From NCBI GenBank assembly GCA_041623475.1, contig JBFJWU010000241.1:1-5501 (forward strand): a DNA stretch of 5,501 bases, given 5' to 3'. Source of the DNA: JBFJWU01 sp041623475 [NCBI: bacterium] (GTDB lineage Bacteria > J088). Below are positions 1-5,501 of this stretch, in pieces; the first letter of the stretch is position 1, and each line of letters begins with the position of its first letter. Made by a program: the position numbers and the translations under genes. A model generated the notes under the pieces. The model was given only the letters and a program-made list of their open reading frames with translations, was not told where the DNA came from and did no database searches.

Positions 1-1158
1 GGACCCGCCGGTTCGTTAACGACTGAGTTTCCGGTACCTTCGGGGGATTGGACCCAGGTCGTACCTGCCGGGAACCTTCCGGCTGGTGTGACGACGTACG
101 TCAGCAACAACAATCTGGATGTCGTGCTGCTGGATGGAAGCGTGTATCTGGCATTCCGGACAGCGCCTTCACATTTTGCCGGCGAGGACACGTTGATTCA
201 TGTTATTCGCGATGATACACCCGAAACACCGGGACCCTGGGAATATGAACTGACCCTGTATACCGGCAAGGATCTGCGCGAGCCGAGGATGTTTGTGATG
301 AACGGGTCGATCTTCCTGTACGTGTCCGAGCTGGGAACAGACCTGACGACATTTGATCCCGGTCGGGTTTTCGCCGTTGCCCGGGATCCAGGAGGTACCT
401 GGGGGAAGTCCCGGGATGTATTCCTGGACGGAACGATTGTCTGGCGGACAAAAGTGCGAAATGGCCAGGTCTATATGACCGGGTATCGCGGTGGCGAGAA
501 TATCTACCAGGACCGGGATAACAGTGGCGGGCTGGAAATCCTGTTCATGACCACAAATGACGGGTGGAATTGGACAGGTGTTGATCCGGAAAAGCCGGTT
601 GTCCTGACTGGTGGTGTTTCGGAAACCGGATTCGAATTTACGGACAGCGGTGATCTATACGCAGTTCTGCGAAACGAATCAGGTGATGTCAACGGATTTG
701 GCAGCCGATTATGCTGGGCGGCGGCCGAGGCCCTTGGTCAGTGGGATTGTAAGCCTGGCAATGATCCCCACAAATACGACAGTCCGTTCATGTTCAGGTA
801 TCAGGATTTCCTGTATTTGATCGCACGTTACAATCCGTCGGGACCGTTTGACACGGCACCAGGCGAGCCAGCGACTGACGAGCGCTTCAATTTGAACCAG
901 ACTCGTTATTCAACGACGACCAAGCGTACCGCGCTATATGGATATGACACTGCGCAGCCGGCGATCGTGCCGCTGGATATCCTGCCCAGTAACGGCGACA
1001 CCGCATTTGCGTCGGGCGTCTGGCTGGATGACGATCGCCTTCTGGTCTTCAATTACAGCTCTGATTTCAGCGGGCCGGATATGGCATGGATCGAAGGCCA
1101 GTTTGTCGGCAGCCAGATTTACAGTGCGATACTCGATTTTTCGGATTTGAAACGATGA
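1..1158 (+). CDS. Sialidase-like (BNR/Asp-box) beta-propeller protein, 5'-partial
   Basis: The reading frame is open from the first base, so the start lies outside the window. The GTG at 88 is the first start-type codon in frame, but it has no good ribosome site and the residues before it (GDWTQVVPAG) look like propeller sequence, so I do not use it. The 385 visible residues contain two Asp-box-like motifs of the form S/T-x-D-x-G-x-T-W: ARDPGGTW (residues 127-134) and TTNDGWNW (184-191). Blade-like segments recur every 50-75 residues, beginning near DLREPRM (91), WRTKV (148), ETGFEF (208), DSPFMF (260) and DTAFAS (333); several are followed by a strand such as GSIFLYVS, GDLYAVL or DRLLVFNY. 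This is the layout of sialidase-fold six-bladed propellers. Such proteins are often exported glycosidases, but any signal peptide is off the edge and I cannot assign a substrate or catalytic residues. The stop overlaps the next start. Confidence 0.72.
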   Translation, partial: GPAGSLTTEFPVPSGDWTQVVPAGNLPAGVTTYVSNNNLDVVLLDGSVYLAFRTAPSHFAGEDTLIHVIRDDTPETPGPWEYELTLYTGKDLREPRMFVMNGSIFLYVSELGTDLTTFDPGRVFAVARDPGGTWGKSRDVFLDGTIVWRTKVRNGQVYMTGYRGGENIYQDRDNSGGLEILFMTTNDGWNWTGVDPEKPVVLTGGVSETGFEFTDSGDLYAVLRNESGDVNGFGSRLCWAAAEALGQWDCKPGNDPHKYDSPFMFRYQDFLYLIARYNPSGPFDTAPGEPATDERFNLNQTRYSTTTKRTALYGYDTAQPAIVPLDILPSNGDTAFASGVWLDDDRLLVFNYSSDFSGPDMAWIEGQFVGSQIYSAILDFSDLKR

Positions 1159-2177
1159 ATGTCGGCGGCCTGATCCTGCGGCTGGGGCTGCGGCTGGTCG
1201 TGATTTTTGTCGTTGTCCCGGTGCGCAGGGTTATTCGCGGCCGCAAACATCCCGAATGGTCCCTGCGGACCGAATTGTTTGTCGAGATGATGCAGTTGAT
1301 GACCAGCAACGAAACCGAAGACCCGCTGCCGGTTGTCAGGAAACGAATAGACACCGTATCCGCCAGATCCCGGCCGGTCCGGGGGGCAGTGGCGGAGCCG
1401 ATCTCGGACATTGCCGGTATGACCGGAGAATGGCTGCAACCGCTCAAGGGAGGGGCGGGAACGCTGCTGTATTTTCACGGGGGTGGCTACGTCGTTTGTT
1501 CAACTCATACGCACAGGCAATTGATGTCCGGTATCGCGGTTGCGGCTGGCTGTCGTGTTTTGGGTGTCAATTATCGGCTGGCACCAGAGGATCCGTTTCC
1601 GGCGGCGATTGAGGACGGTTATGCTGCCTACCGGTGGCTGCTGGATGACCAGGGCCTGGATCCTGCCGACATAATGATCGCCGGGGACTCGGCCGGAGGC
1701 GGCCTGACCGTCGCAACATTGCTGGAGATTCGCAAGCAGGGCGCACCGATGCCGGCCGGTGCGGTTTTGCTGTCACCGTGGCTTGACATGACCTGCAGTG
1801 GCAGTTCGATCAAATCGTACGCGGCGTTTGACTATCTGCCTGAAGATGCGATCCGCGAGTATGCCCAGGCATACGTTGGCGATACGGACCCCAGGGATCC
1901 GCAGGCGTCGCCGGTGTTTGCAGAACTGGGTGGGCTACCGCCATTGCTGGTTCACGCTGGTGGGGTCGAGGTCTTGCGCAGCGAGATTGAACAGTTCTGT
2001 ACCAACGCGCGGGGTGCCGGCGTTGATGTCCAGTTGGACATCTGGCCAGGCATGGTGCACGTCTGGCATGCGTTTCCATTGATGATTCCGCAGGCACGGC
2101 CCGCGACTGACCAGATCGCCGGATTCATTCGCCGCCAGCTGGATTCGGACCGCCAGGTTCCTGCTGCAACTGGTTAG
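1155..2177 (+). CDS. Alpha/beta hydrolase, hormone-sensitive-lipase family esterase
   Basis: This 340-residue protein is a probable carboxylesterase or lipase of the bacterial HSL group (esterase family IV, GDSAG type). HGGG at 108-111 forms the oxyanion hole, and GDSAGG at 177-182 carries the nucleophile Ser179. By family alignment the acid is probably Glu272 (GGVEVL) and the base His302 (GMVHVW). VNYRLAPEDPFPAAIED (138-154) is also a strong family signature. Residues about 5-24 form a hydrophobic stretch followed by Arg-rich sequence, suggesting an N-terminal membrane anchor with the enzyme kept on the cytoplasmic face; this is inference. I chose the ATG at 1155 because it sits in an ATGA overlap with the preceding stop, although the frame is open to an ATG at 1086. 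The ribosome site is weak, so translational coupling is likely. The natural substrate, presumably an acyl ester, is unknown. Confidence 0.9.
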   Translation: MNVGGLILRLGLRLVVIFVVVPVRRVIRGRKHPEWSLRTELFVEMMQLMTSNETEDPLPVVRKRIDTVSARSRPVRGAVAEPISDIAGMTGEWLQPLKGGAGTLLYFHGGGYVVCSTHTHRQLMSGIAVAAGCRVLGVNYRLAPEDPFPAAIEDGYAAYRWLLDDQGLDPADIMIAGDSAGGGLTVATLLEIRKQGAPMPAGAVLLSPWLDMTCSGSSIKSYAAFDYLPEDAIREYAQAYVGDTDPRDPQASPVFAELGGLPPLLVHAGGVEVLRSEIEQFCTNARGAGVDVQLDIWPGMVHVWHAFPLMIPQARPATDQIAGFIRRQLDSDRQVPAATG

Positions 2178-2181
2178 TACT

Positions 2182-2973
2182 ATGTGCATCCTGCTGATCC
2201 TGCATGACAAACACCCTGATTATCACCTGATCATTGCCGCCAATCGCGATGAATTCTATCGGCGGCGGTCGCGCGCATTGTCTGCGTGGCACGGTGGTTC
2301 AGGAATTGTGGCCGGTCAGGATGTCGAGGCCGGTGGCACTTGGATGGGGGTTACCCGAACCGGCCGATTTGCGGCCCTGACCAATTTCCGGGACAACGAC
2401 CGCGATATCTATCACGCTCGACGGTCCCGGGGCTTGATCGTCAGGGAACTGCTGGAGCTGGATACGGATACCCGGGGCCAGATGCGCGATTATCTGGACC
2501 AGGGTGATGACTATGCCGGATTCAGTGTCGTCGCCGGTCGCCCGGGCGAACTGGTTTACACCAGTAACCGCGCGCCGCGCGTACGAACGCTTAAACCAGG
2601 CTGCTACGGTCTGAGCAATGGACTACTTGATGAGCCGTGGCCAAAGGTAAAGCGCGGCAAAAAGCGACTGCAGGACATTGCCGGATCGTTTGGCGCTGGT
2701 TCGGAAAACGCAATGTTAGATGCTTTGTTTGAAATGCTTTCGGACAATACTATTGACGGTCAAGAAGCGCCACCGGATGATGCCGACATGAAGACGTCCT
2801 TGGCACCAATTTTTGTAAATACGCCTGAATACGGAACGGTCGGTTCCACGGTGCTGCTGGTTTCGCGTGCTGGCAAATTGACGATTCAGGAGCGACTGTC
2901 CCGGACTATCGCTACAGAGCCACTGCGGACCTCGATTTCATACCAGTTGGCGCCGGCAGCACTGACAGTCTAA
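2182..2973 (+). CDS. NRDE (TANGO2-like) family protein
   Basis: This 263-residue protein matches the NRDE/TANGO2 family over its full length. It starts with the typical Met-Cys, has the name-giving NRDE at residues 21-24, and then GGTWMGVTRTGRFAALTN (51-68), YGLSNGLLDEPWPKVKRGK (142-160) and a C-terminal EYGTVGSTVLL. The N-terminal Cys2 is conserved in the family, which has been compared with N-terminal-nucleophile hydrolases. The bacterial function is not established. Eukaryotic TANGO2 and HRG-9 proteins have been linked to haem movement and Golgi or mitochondrial phenotypes, but that does not show this protein's role. The ATG at 2182 lies 4 bases after the hydrolase stop and has no clear Shine-Dalgarno sequence, so it probably depends on ribosomes arriving from upstream. 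It appears to be the last gene of the left operon. Confidence 0.92.
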   Translation: MCILLILHDKHPDYHLIIAANRDEFYRRRSRALSAWHGGSGIVAGQDVEAGGTWMGVTRTGRFAALTNFRDNDRDIYHARRSRGLIVRELLELDTDTRGQMRDYLDQGDDYAGFSVVAGRPGELVYTSNRAPRVRTLKPGCYGLSNGLLDEPWPKVKRGKKRLQDIAGSFGAGSENAMLDALFEMLSDNTIDGQEAPPDDADMKTSLAPIFVNTPEYGTVGSTVLLVSRAGKLTIQERLSRTIATEPLRTSISYQLAPAALTV

Positions 2974-3054
2974 ACCTGACCGGTCCGGTCCGGGCCCTGC
3001 GGCCACTCTTCTAAAATTTTACCAATCGGCAAAAACAGATACGGGGTTTCATGT

Positions 3055-3074
3055 TTTACCAACCATTTGGTAAA
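3055..3074. promoter_or_regulatory. Inverted repeat, probable operator
   Basis: A perfect 8-base inverted repeat, TTTACCAA and TTGGTAAA, is separated by the 4-base spacer CCAT. Its size and symmetry fit a dimeric repressor or activator such as a TetR- or MarR-type protein, but I do not recognise the motif as the site of a named regulator. The right arm overlaps a candidate -35 hexamer, so binding would be expected to affect initiation of the FAD monooxygenase and squalene synthase-like genes. It is unlikely to be a terminator, because it is A+T-rich, lies 80 bases past the NRDE stop and has no T-tract after it. Confidence 0.6.
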
Positions 3075-3095
3075 CATAAGTAGTTGCAATAAAAG
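3067..3095 (+). promoter_or_regulatory. Candidate sigma-70-type promoter
   Basis: TTGGTA at 3067-3072 matches the -35 consensus at 4 of 6 positions. After a 17-base spacer, TAAAAG at 3090-3095 matches the -10 consensus at 4 of 6. Transcription would start near 3102, about 60 bases before the GTG start. The match is modest and other pairings in this A+T-rich stretch, such as one starting from TTGCAA at 3084, cannot be excluded. Confidence 0.3.
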
Positions 3096-3128
3096 GAAAA
3101 ATCATGTTAGCGTCATGCGCCATGAGGT

Positions 3129-3147
3129 CTGGTTAATTTTTTACCAG
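3129..3147. repeat. Second short inverted repeat before the ribosome site
   Basis: CTGGT at 3129-3133 and ACCAG at 3143-3147 are complementary arms around an A/T-only spacer of ten bases. The right arm contains the third TTTTACCA copy and ends just before the Shine-Dalgarno sequence. It could be a degenerate second operator of the same type as 3055-3074 but with the half-sites in the opposite order, or a weak hairpin in the 5' leader. Five-base arms are short enough to arise by chance. Confidence 0.3.
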
Positions 3148-3148
3148 C

Positions 3149-3153
3149 GGAGG
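3149..3153 (+). promoter_or_regulatory. Shine-Dalgarno sequence that fixes the GTG start
   Basis: GGAGG, followed by further G residues, lies 10 bases before the GTG at 3164. An in-frame TAA at 3134 and the absence of any earlier start-type codon after it leave this GTG as the only upstream choice. It is followed directly by a normal N-terminus leading to the FAD-binding strand. Confidence 0.75.
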
Positions 3154-3163
3154 GGCGGACGCA

Positions 3164-4531
3164 GTGACAGATCTGAAAAAGCGGCTTGATGTTGATATTG
3201 TTGTCGTCGGGGGCGGGCCGGTTGGCGCACTAGCCGCCCTTGGCTTTGCCAACGCCGGAGCCAGCGTTGTGATTGCGGAACAGGCACCGGGCGCATCACG
3301 ACGCCTGGCTGGCGAATGGATTCATCCGGATGGTTACCGGATCCTGAGGCAAATTGCCGGCGATCCACCAGCCGGGGTCCGAACTCGTGGTTTTATTGTC
3401 ATTCCTGATGACGGCAGTCCAGACATCGTCCTGGATTATGGAGGTGGGTCGTCCGGGCTGTGTGTTCAACATCATCTTCTTGTGGCGTGGCTGAGAGAGC
3501 TGATCGCCGCTCATCCCGGCGTTCAGCTTGAATTTGGCGCTCGTGCTTCGATTCGAGATGGACGAGTCATATTGGATTCCAGTAGTGGCCAGATAGAGGT
3601 ACGTGCGGACCTGATTGTGGCGGCAGATGGTCGTTCGTCCAGGATCGAACAAAAGACCCAGGGGCGTCGGGCGACGATGCAAATGTCCTGGACCGGCGGG
3701 CTTTTGATTGACGACCCAGGTCCCGATGCAGGTCCATATGGTCGCGTGTTCCTGGGAGGGCCGGGACCCGTGTTGTTGTATCCGGTGGGTGACGGGTTCC
3801 GGCTGACATTTGACCTGCCTGCGACGTCGCATCGCGCGTCGCGTAATCCCGATGCCTGCTTGAAGATTCTGCAAGCGGTTCTGCCCGAATATTTTCACAA
3901 ATCGATCAGCCACGCGATCCGAACACAGGGCGTGCAATGGGCTGCATGCGGGTTCAGGCCACGGACTCGATTCGGGCAGGGAAACATTGTCCTTGCAGGC
4001 GATGCCGCGGGCTACTTTCATCCACTTACTGCAGCTGGATTGACTCTTGGATTTCAAGATGTTGCAACGATGATCGCAAATGAGCCGGAGCGATATCGCG
4101 CCCTTCGATATCGGCAATGTGTGCCGTCGGAACTGTTATCCAACGCGCTGTACCTGGTGATGTCCGGGCACGGAACTGGGGCAGCTGTCATACGAAGCCA
4201 GGTACTGGACTCCTGGCGCAACAATCCGGAGATCAGGCGCGAAACAATTTCGCTTCTGGCGTGCGAAGAAATGTCGGTGGTGGCATTTAGCAAGGTTTTT
4301 TCGTCGCTGGGTATGCGCGCTGTGTTTGGACAACCGGGACTCAGTAGGTCTGAGGTGCTGCGCGGAATCAATCAAATCAGGACTTGGGGAACGTGGCCGC
4401 TGGGGGCGGTTGCGACGTTGGCCGGGTCATCAGCTACTCGACTGCGCACAAGGGTTCCTGCTGCGTCGTTTGAAGCCGCAGGGATCCTGCACCGTCGAGA
4501 ACCAGCAAACTTGCGTGGAGGAATTTCATGA
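3164..4531 (+). CDS. Squalene-epoxidase-like FAD-dependent monooxygenase
   Basis: This 455-residue flavoprotein belongs to the UbiH/squalene epoxidase class A monooxygenase group. The N-terminal dinucleotide fold shows DIVVVGGGPVGA (11-22) with Glu39 at the end of the second strand as ribose ligand. RLAGEWIHPDGYRIL (47-61) closely resembles the (V)GE-L-QPGGY signature of squalene epoxidases. The DG motif is IVAADGRSSRIE (151-162), and the second FAD motif is NIVLAGDAAGYFHPLTAAG (274-292), where HPLTAAG compares with HPLTGGG in squalene epoxidases. The length suits a prokaryotic epoxidase without the long N-terminal extension of animal enzymes. Expected reaction: O2- and reductant-dependent epoxidation of squalene or a related polyprenoid at the membrane. 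The ATGA overlap with a squalene synthase-like gene supports this. Alternatives are a quinone-pathway hydroxylase or another polyprenoid oxygenase. The FAD monooxygenase call is firm, squalene as substrate less so. Confidence 0.85.
   Translation: MTDLKKRLDVDIVVVGGGPVGALAALGFANAGASVVIAEQAPGASRRLAGEWIHPDGYRILRQIAGDPPAGVRTRGFIVIPDDGSPDIVLDYGGGSSGLCVQHHLLVAWLRELIAAHPGVQLEFGARASIRDGRVILDSSSGQIEVRADLIVAADGRSSRIEQKTQGRRATMQMSWTGGLLIDDPGPDAGPYGRVFLGGPGPVLLYPVGDGFRLTFDLPATSHRASRNPDACLKILQAVLPEYFHKSISHAIRTQGVQWAACGFRPRTRFGQGNIVLAGDAAGYFHPLTAAGLTLGFQDVATMIANEPERYRALRYRQCVPSELLSNALYLVMSGHGTGAAVIRSQVLDSWRNNPEIRRETISLLACEEMSVVAFSKVFSSLGMRAVFGQPGLSRSEVLRGINQIRTWGTWPLGAVATLAGSSATRLRTRVPAASFEAAGILHRREPANLRGGIS
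4517..4522 (+). promoter_or_regulatory. Shine-Dalgarno sequence inside the upstream gene
   Basis: GGAGGA lies 5 bases before the ATG at 4528, within the last codons of the monooxygenase gene. With the ATGA overlap it fixes the start of the synthase gene and implies that the two proteins are made together, by reinitiation as well as by direct loading. Confidence 0.75.
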
Positions 4532-5501
4532 ATGGTGTTCATCACGACTGGCAATACTGCTGCGAGGCATTGCAACAAGTGTCGCGGTCGTTTGCGATTC
4601 CGATCTCGATGCTGCGGGACGAACTTAAGGTATCGGTTACTTGCGGGTATCTATTGTGCAGGGTCGCGGATTGGATCGAGGATGACCCGATCCTGGATCC
4701 GATTGCCCGCGAGGGACTGTTCCTTAAATATCTGGCGTATCTCGATGGCACTGTGACTACAAAGGGATTCTGCGCGACATTACCAAACCGCGATGCCGGC
4801 GACCCCGAGTACGACCTGGCCCGCAACCTTGACCGAATCGACCGTGTCCTGGCAACTTTGTCGATTGACCAGCAGGCTGCCTTGCGGCAATGGGTTGCAG
4901 AAATGACACGGGGAATGATGGTGTTCAGCCACCGCGTTCCTGGTTCCACTGACGGGATCGTGGCCTTGCTGACCCACGGAGATCTGGATCGTTACTGCTA
5001 CTTTGTTGCCGGGACTGTCGGGCACATGTTGACGGACCTGTTTGTATTCGCGCAGCCGACGATTCCGGATCCGGTGAAACTGGAGCTTCGAAAATACGCC
5101 GAAGGGTTCGGGATGGCCCTGCAACTTGTCAACATCCTCAAAGATGTTGCCGAAGACATGGCGCGTGGATGGTCGTTTATTCCCCGCAGTTGCTACGCAG
5201 ATGCCGGGATAGATGTGCAATCATTTTCGGACCCGGGACACCGATTACGGGTGCACAATGCCCTTATCCCGGTCATCGGCCGAGCGAAGGCCCTGATGGA
5301 TGATGCATTCGACTACAGCGTACGAATCCCGGAGTCAGAGCGGGACATTCGGATGTTTTGCCTGGTGCCGTTGTGGATGGCAATCGAAACTCTGAAGCTG
5401 ATTCCCGGCAACGACCTTTTGTTTGACCCGGTCCAGTCGGTTAAGGTGCCGCGGGAGGCAGTTGCCAGCATTGTGGCTGAATGCCAGCAAGTTGCAGCAA
5501 A
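4528..5501 (+). CDS. Squalene/phytoene synthase family protein, squalene synthase type, 3'-partial
   Basis: The frame is open from the ATG at 4528 to the window end, giving 324 residues with no stop. It is an all-alpha head-to-head prenyl synthase. SRSFAIPISML (19-29) is the usual N-terminal signature. The first Asp-rich motif is RVADWIEDD (45-53), matching DTxEDD of squalene synthases better than DDxxD of phytoene synthases. RYCYFVAGTVG (155-165) is the central family motif, and the second Asp-rich motif is NILKDVAEDMARGWSFIP (202-219). Expected reaction: two farnesyl diphosphates condense through presqualene diphosphate to squalene, using Mg2+ and NADPH. Phe159 occupies the position that is Tyr in the YVAG of human squalene synthase and plant phytoene synthases, so product type should be tested. 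Dehydrosqualene or phytoene synthase are the alternatives. Bacterial members are often near 350 residues, so little may be missing. Pairing with the epoxidase-like gene favours squalene. Confidence 0.9.
   Translation, partial: MNGVHHDWQYCCEALQQVSRSFAIPISMLRDELKVSVTCGYLLCRVADWIEDDPILDPIAREGLFLKYLAYLDGTVTTKGFCATLPNRDAGDPEYDLARNLDRIDRVLATLSIDQQAALRQWVAEMTRGMMVFSHRVPGSTDGIVALLTHGDLDRYCYFVAGTVGHMLTDLFVFAQPTIPDPVKLELRKYAEGFGMALQLVNILKDVAEDMARGWSFIPRSCYADAGIDVQSFSDPGHRLRVHNALIPVIGRAKALMDDAFDYSVRIPESERDIRMFCLVPLWMAIETLKLIPGNDLLFDPVQSVKVPREAVASIVAECQQVAA

Larger units (their letters stand above)
3017..3146 (+). repeat. Three direct copies of TTTTACCA
   Basis: TTTTACCA occurs at 3017-3024, 3054-3061 and 3139-3146. 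The first two copies extend to TTTTACCAA and their starts are 37 bases apart; the third is followed by G. The middle copy forms the left arm of the inverted repeat at 3055-3074. Repetition of one element upstream of a single operon is typical of multiple half-sites or accessory sites for one regulator. The copies are seen directly in the sequence; their role as binding sites is inference. Confidence 0.55.
2974..3163. other. Intergenic control region between the two operons
   Basis: This gap separates the NRDE gene from the FAD monooxygenase gene. Its first 30 or so bases are very G+C-rich, with short self-complementary pieces (GACCG/CGGTC at 2978-2990 and GGCC/GGCC at 2993-3004) but no following T-run long enough to call a rho-independent terminator. 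From about 3011 to 3146 it turns clearly A+T-rich and carries the ACCA-type repeats, an inverted repeat and a promoter-like pair, each listed separately. It most likely contains the end of the left transcript and the promoter of the right operon. Confidence 0.7.

Noticed and set aside
88-90. GTG as the true start of the propeller gene.
   Set aside because: The frame is open to base 1 with propeller-like residues before it, and no convincing ribosome site precedes it.
1086-1154. N-terminal extension of the esterase from the ATG at 1086.
   Set aside because: It would lie within the propeller gene and encode a sequence unlike the family. The ATGA-overlap start gives a normal length with an immediate hydrophobic helix.
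1067-1478. Overlapping minus-strand frames opposite the start of the esterase gene.
   Set aside because: They have low-complexity Arg/Ser/Pro-rich translations, no ribosome site and no domain, and they are explained by the coding sequence on the other strand.
2978-3020. G+C-rich self-complementary bases followed by TCTAAAATTTT, considered as a terminator for the left operon.
   Set aside because: The arms are only 4-5 bases, the alternatives overlap, and no uninterrupted T-run directly follows a stem.
3104-3136. Ten-codon ORF (MLASCAMRSG) with an AAGGA sequence before it, in the leader of the FAD monooxygenase gene.
   Set aside because: It has no attenuator-like run of one amino acid, no paired terminator, and it would begin almost at the predicted transcription start. 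A chance ORF is as likely.
3296-4117. Long open frame on the minus strand opposite the FAD monooxygenase gene (273 residues).
   Set aside because: Its translation shows no recognisable domain, while the plus-strand frame carries complete FAD motifs. It is an antisense shadow of biased codon use.

Overview
The window reads as a bacterial chromosome or metagenomic contig segment. It has moderately high G+C coding sequence, densely packed plus-strand genes, ATGA stop/start overlaps and one short A+T-rich promoter gap. The gene content and codon use would fit a gammaproteobacterium or a similar proteobacterium. That placement is inference, because no rRNA or other marker gene is present. I see no RNA gene, mobile element, CRISPR array or credible minus-strand gene.

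Left block (1-2973): three plus-strand genes look like one transcription unit. The first is the 3' part of a gene for a sialidase-like (BNR/Asp-box) beta-propeller protein and runs off the left edge. It overlaps by ATGA a hormone-sensitive-lipase-type alpha/beta hydrolase with a complete catalytic triad. After 4 bases follows an NRDE/TANGO2-family protein. The three have no obvious common pathway.

Gap (2974-3163): this A+T-rich intergenic region holds an 8-4-8 inverted repeat, built from the same TTTTACCA element that recurs before and after it. The repeat overlaps a plausible -35 box. This looks like the control region of the next operon and suggests a dedicated DNA-binding regulator.

Right block (3164-5501): a GTG-started FAD monooxygenase with squalene-epoxidase-like signatures (GEWIHPDGY near the N-terminus, HPLTAAG after the second FAD motif) overlaps by ATGA a squalene/phytoene synthase family gene whose first aspartate motif, DWIEDD, is of the squalene synthase type. 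The second gene runs off the right edge. Together they could make squalene from farnesyl diphosphate and then oxidise it, the first two committed steps of sterol or oxidised-triterpenoid synthesis. Such a pathway is uncommon in bacteria, so this pair is the most interesting part of the window. Whether a cyclase lies downstream cannot be seen here.
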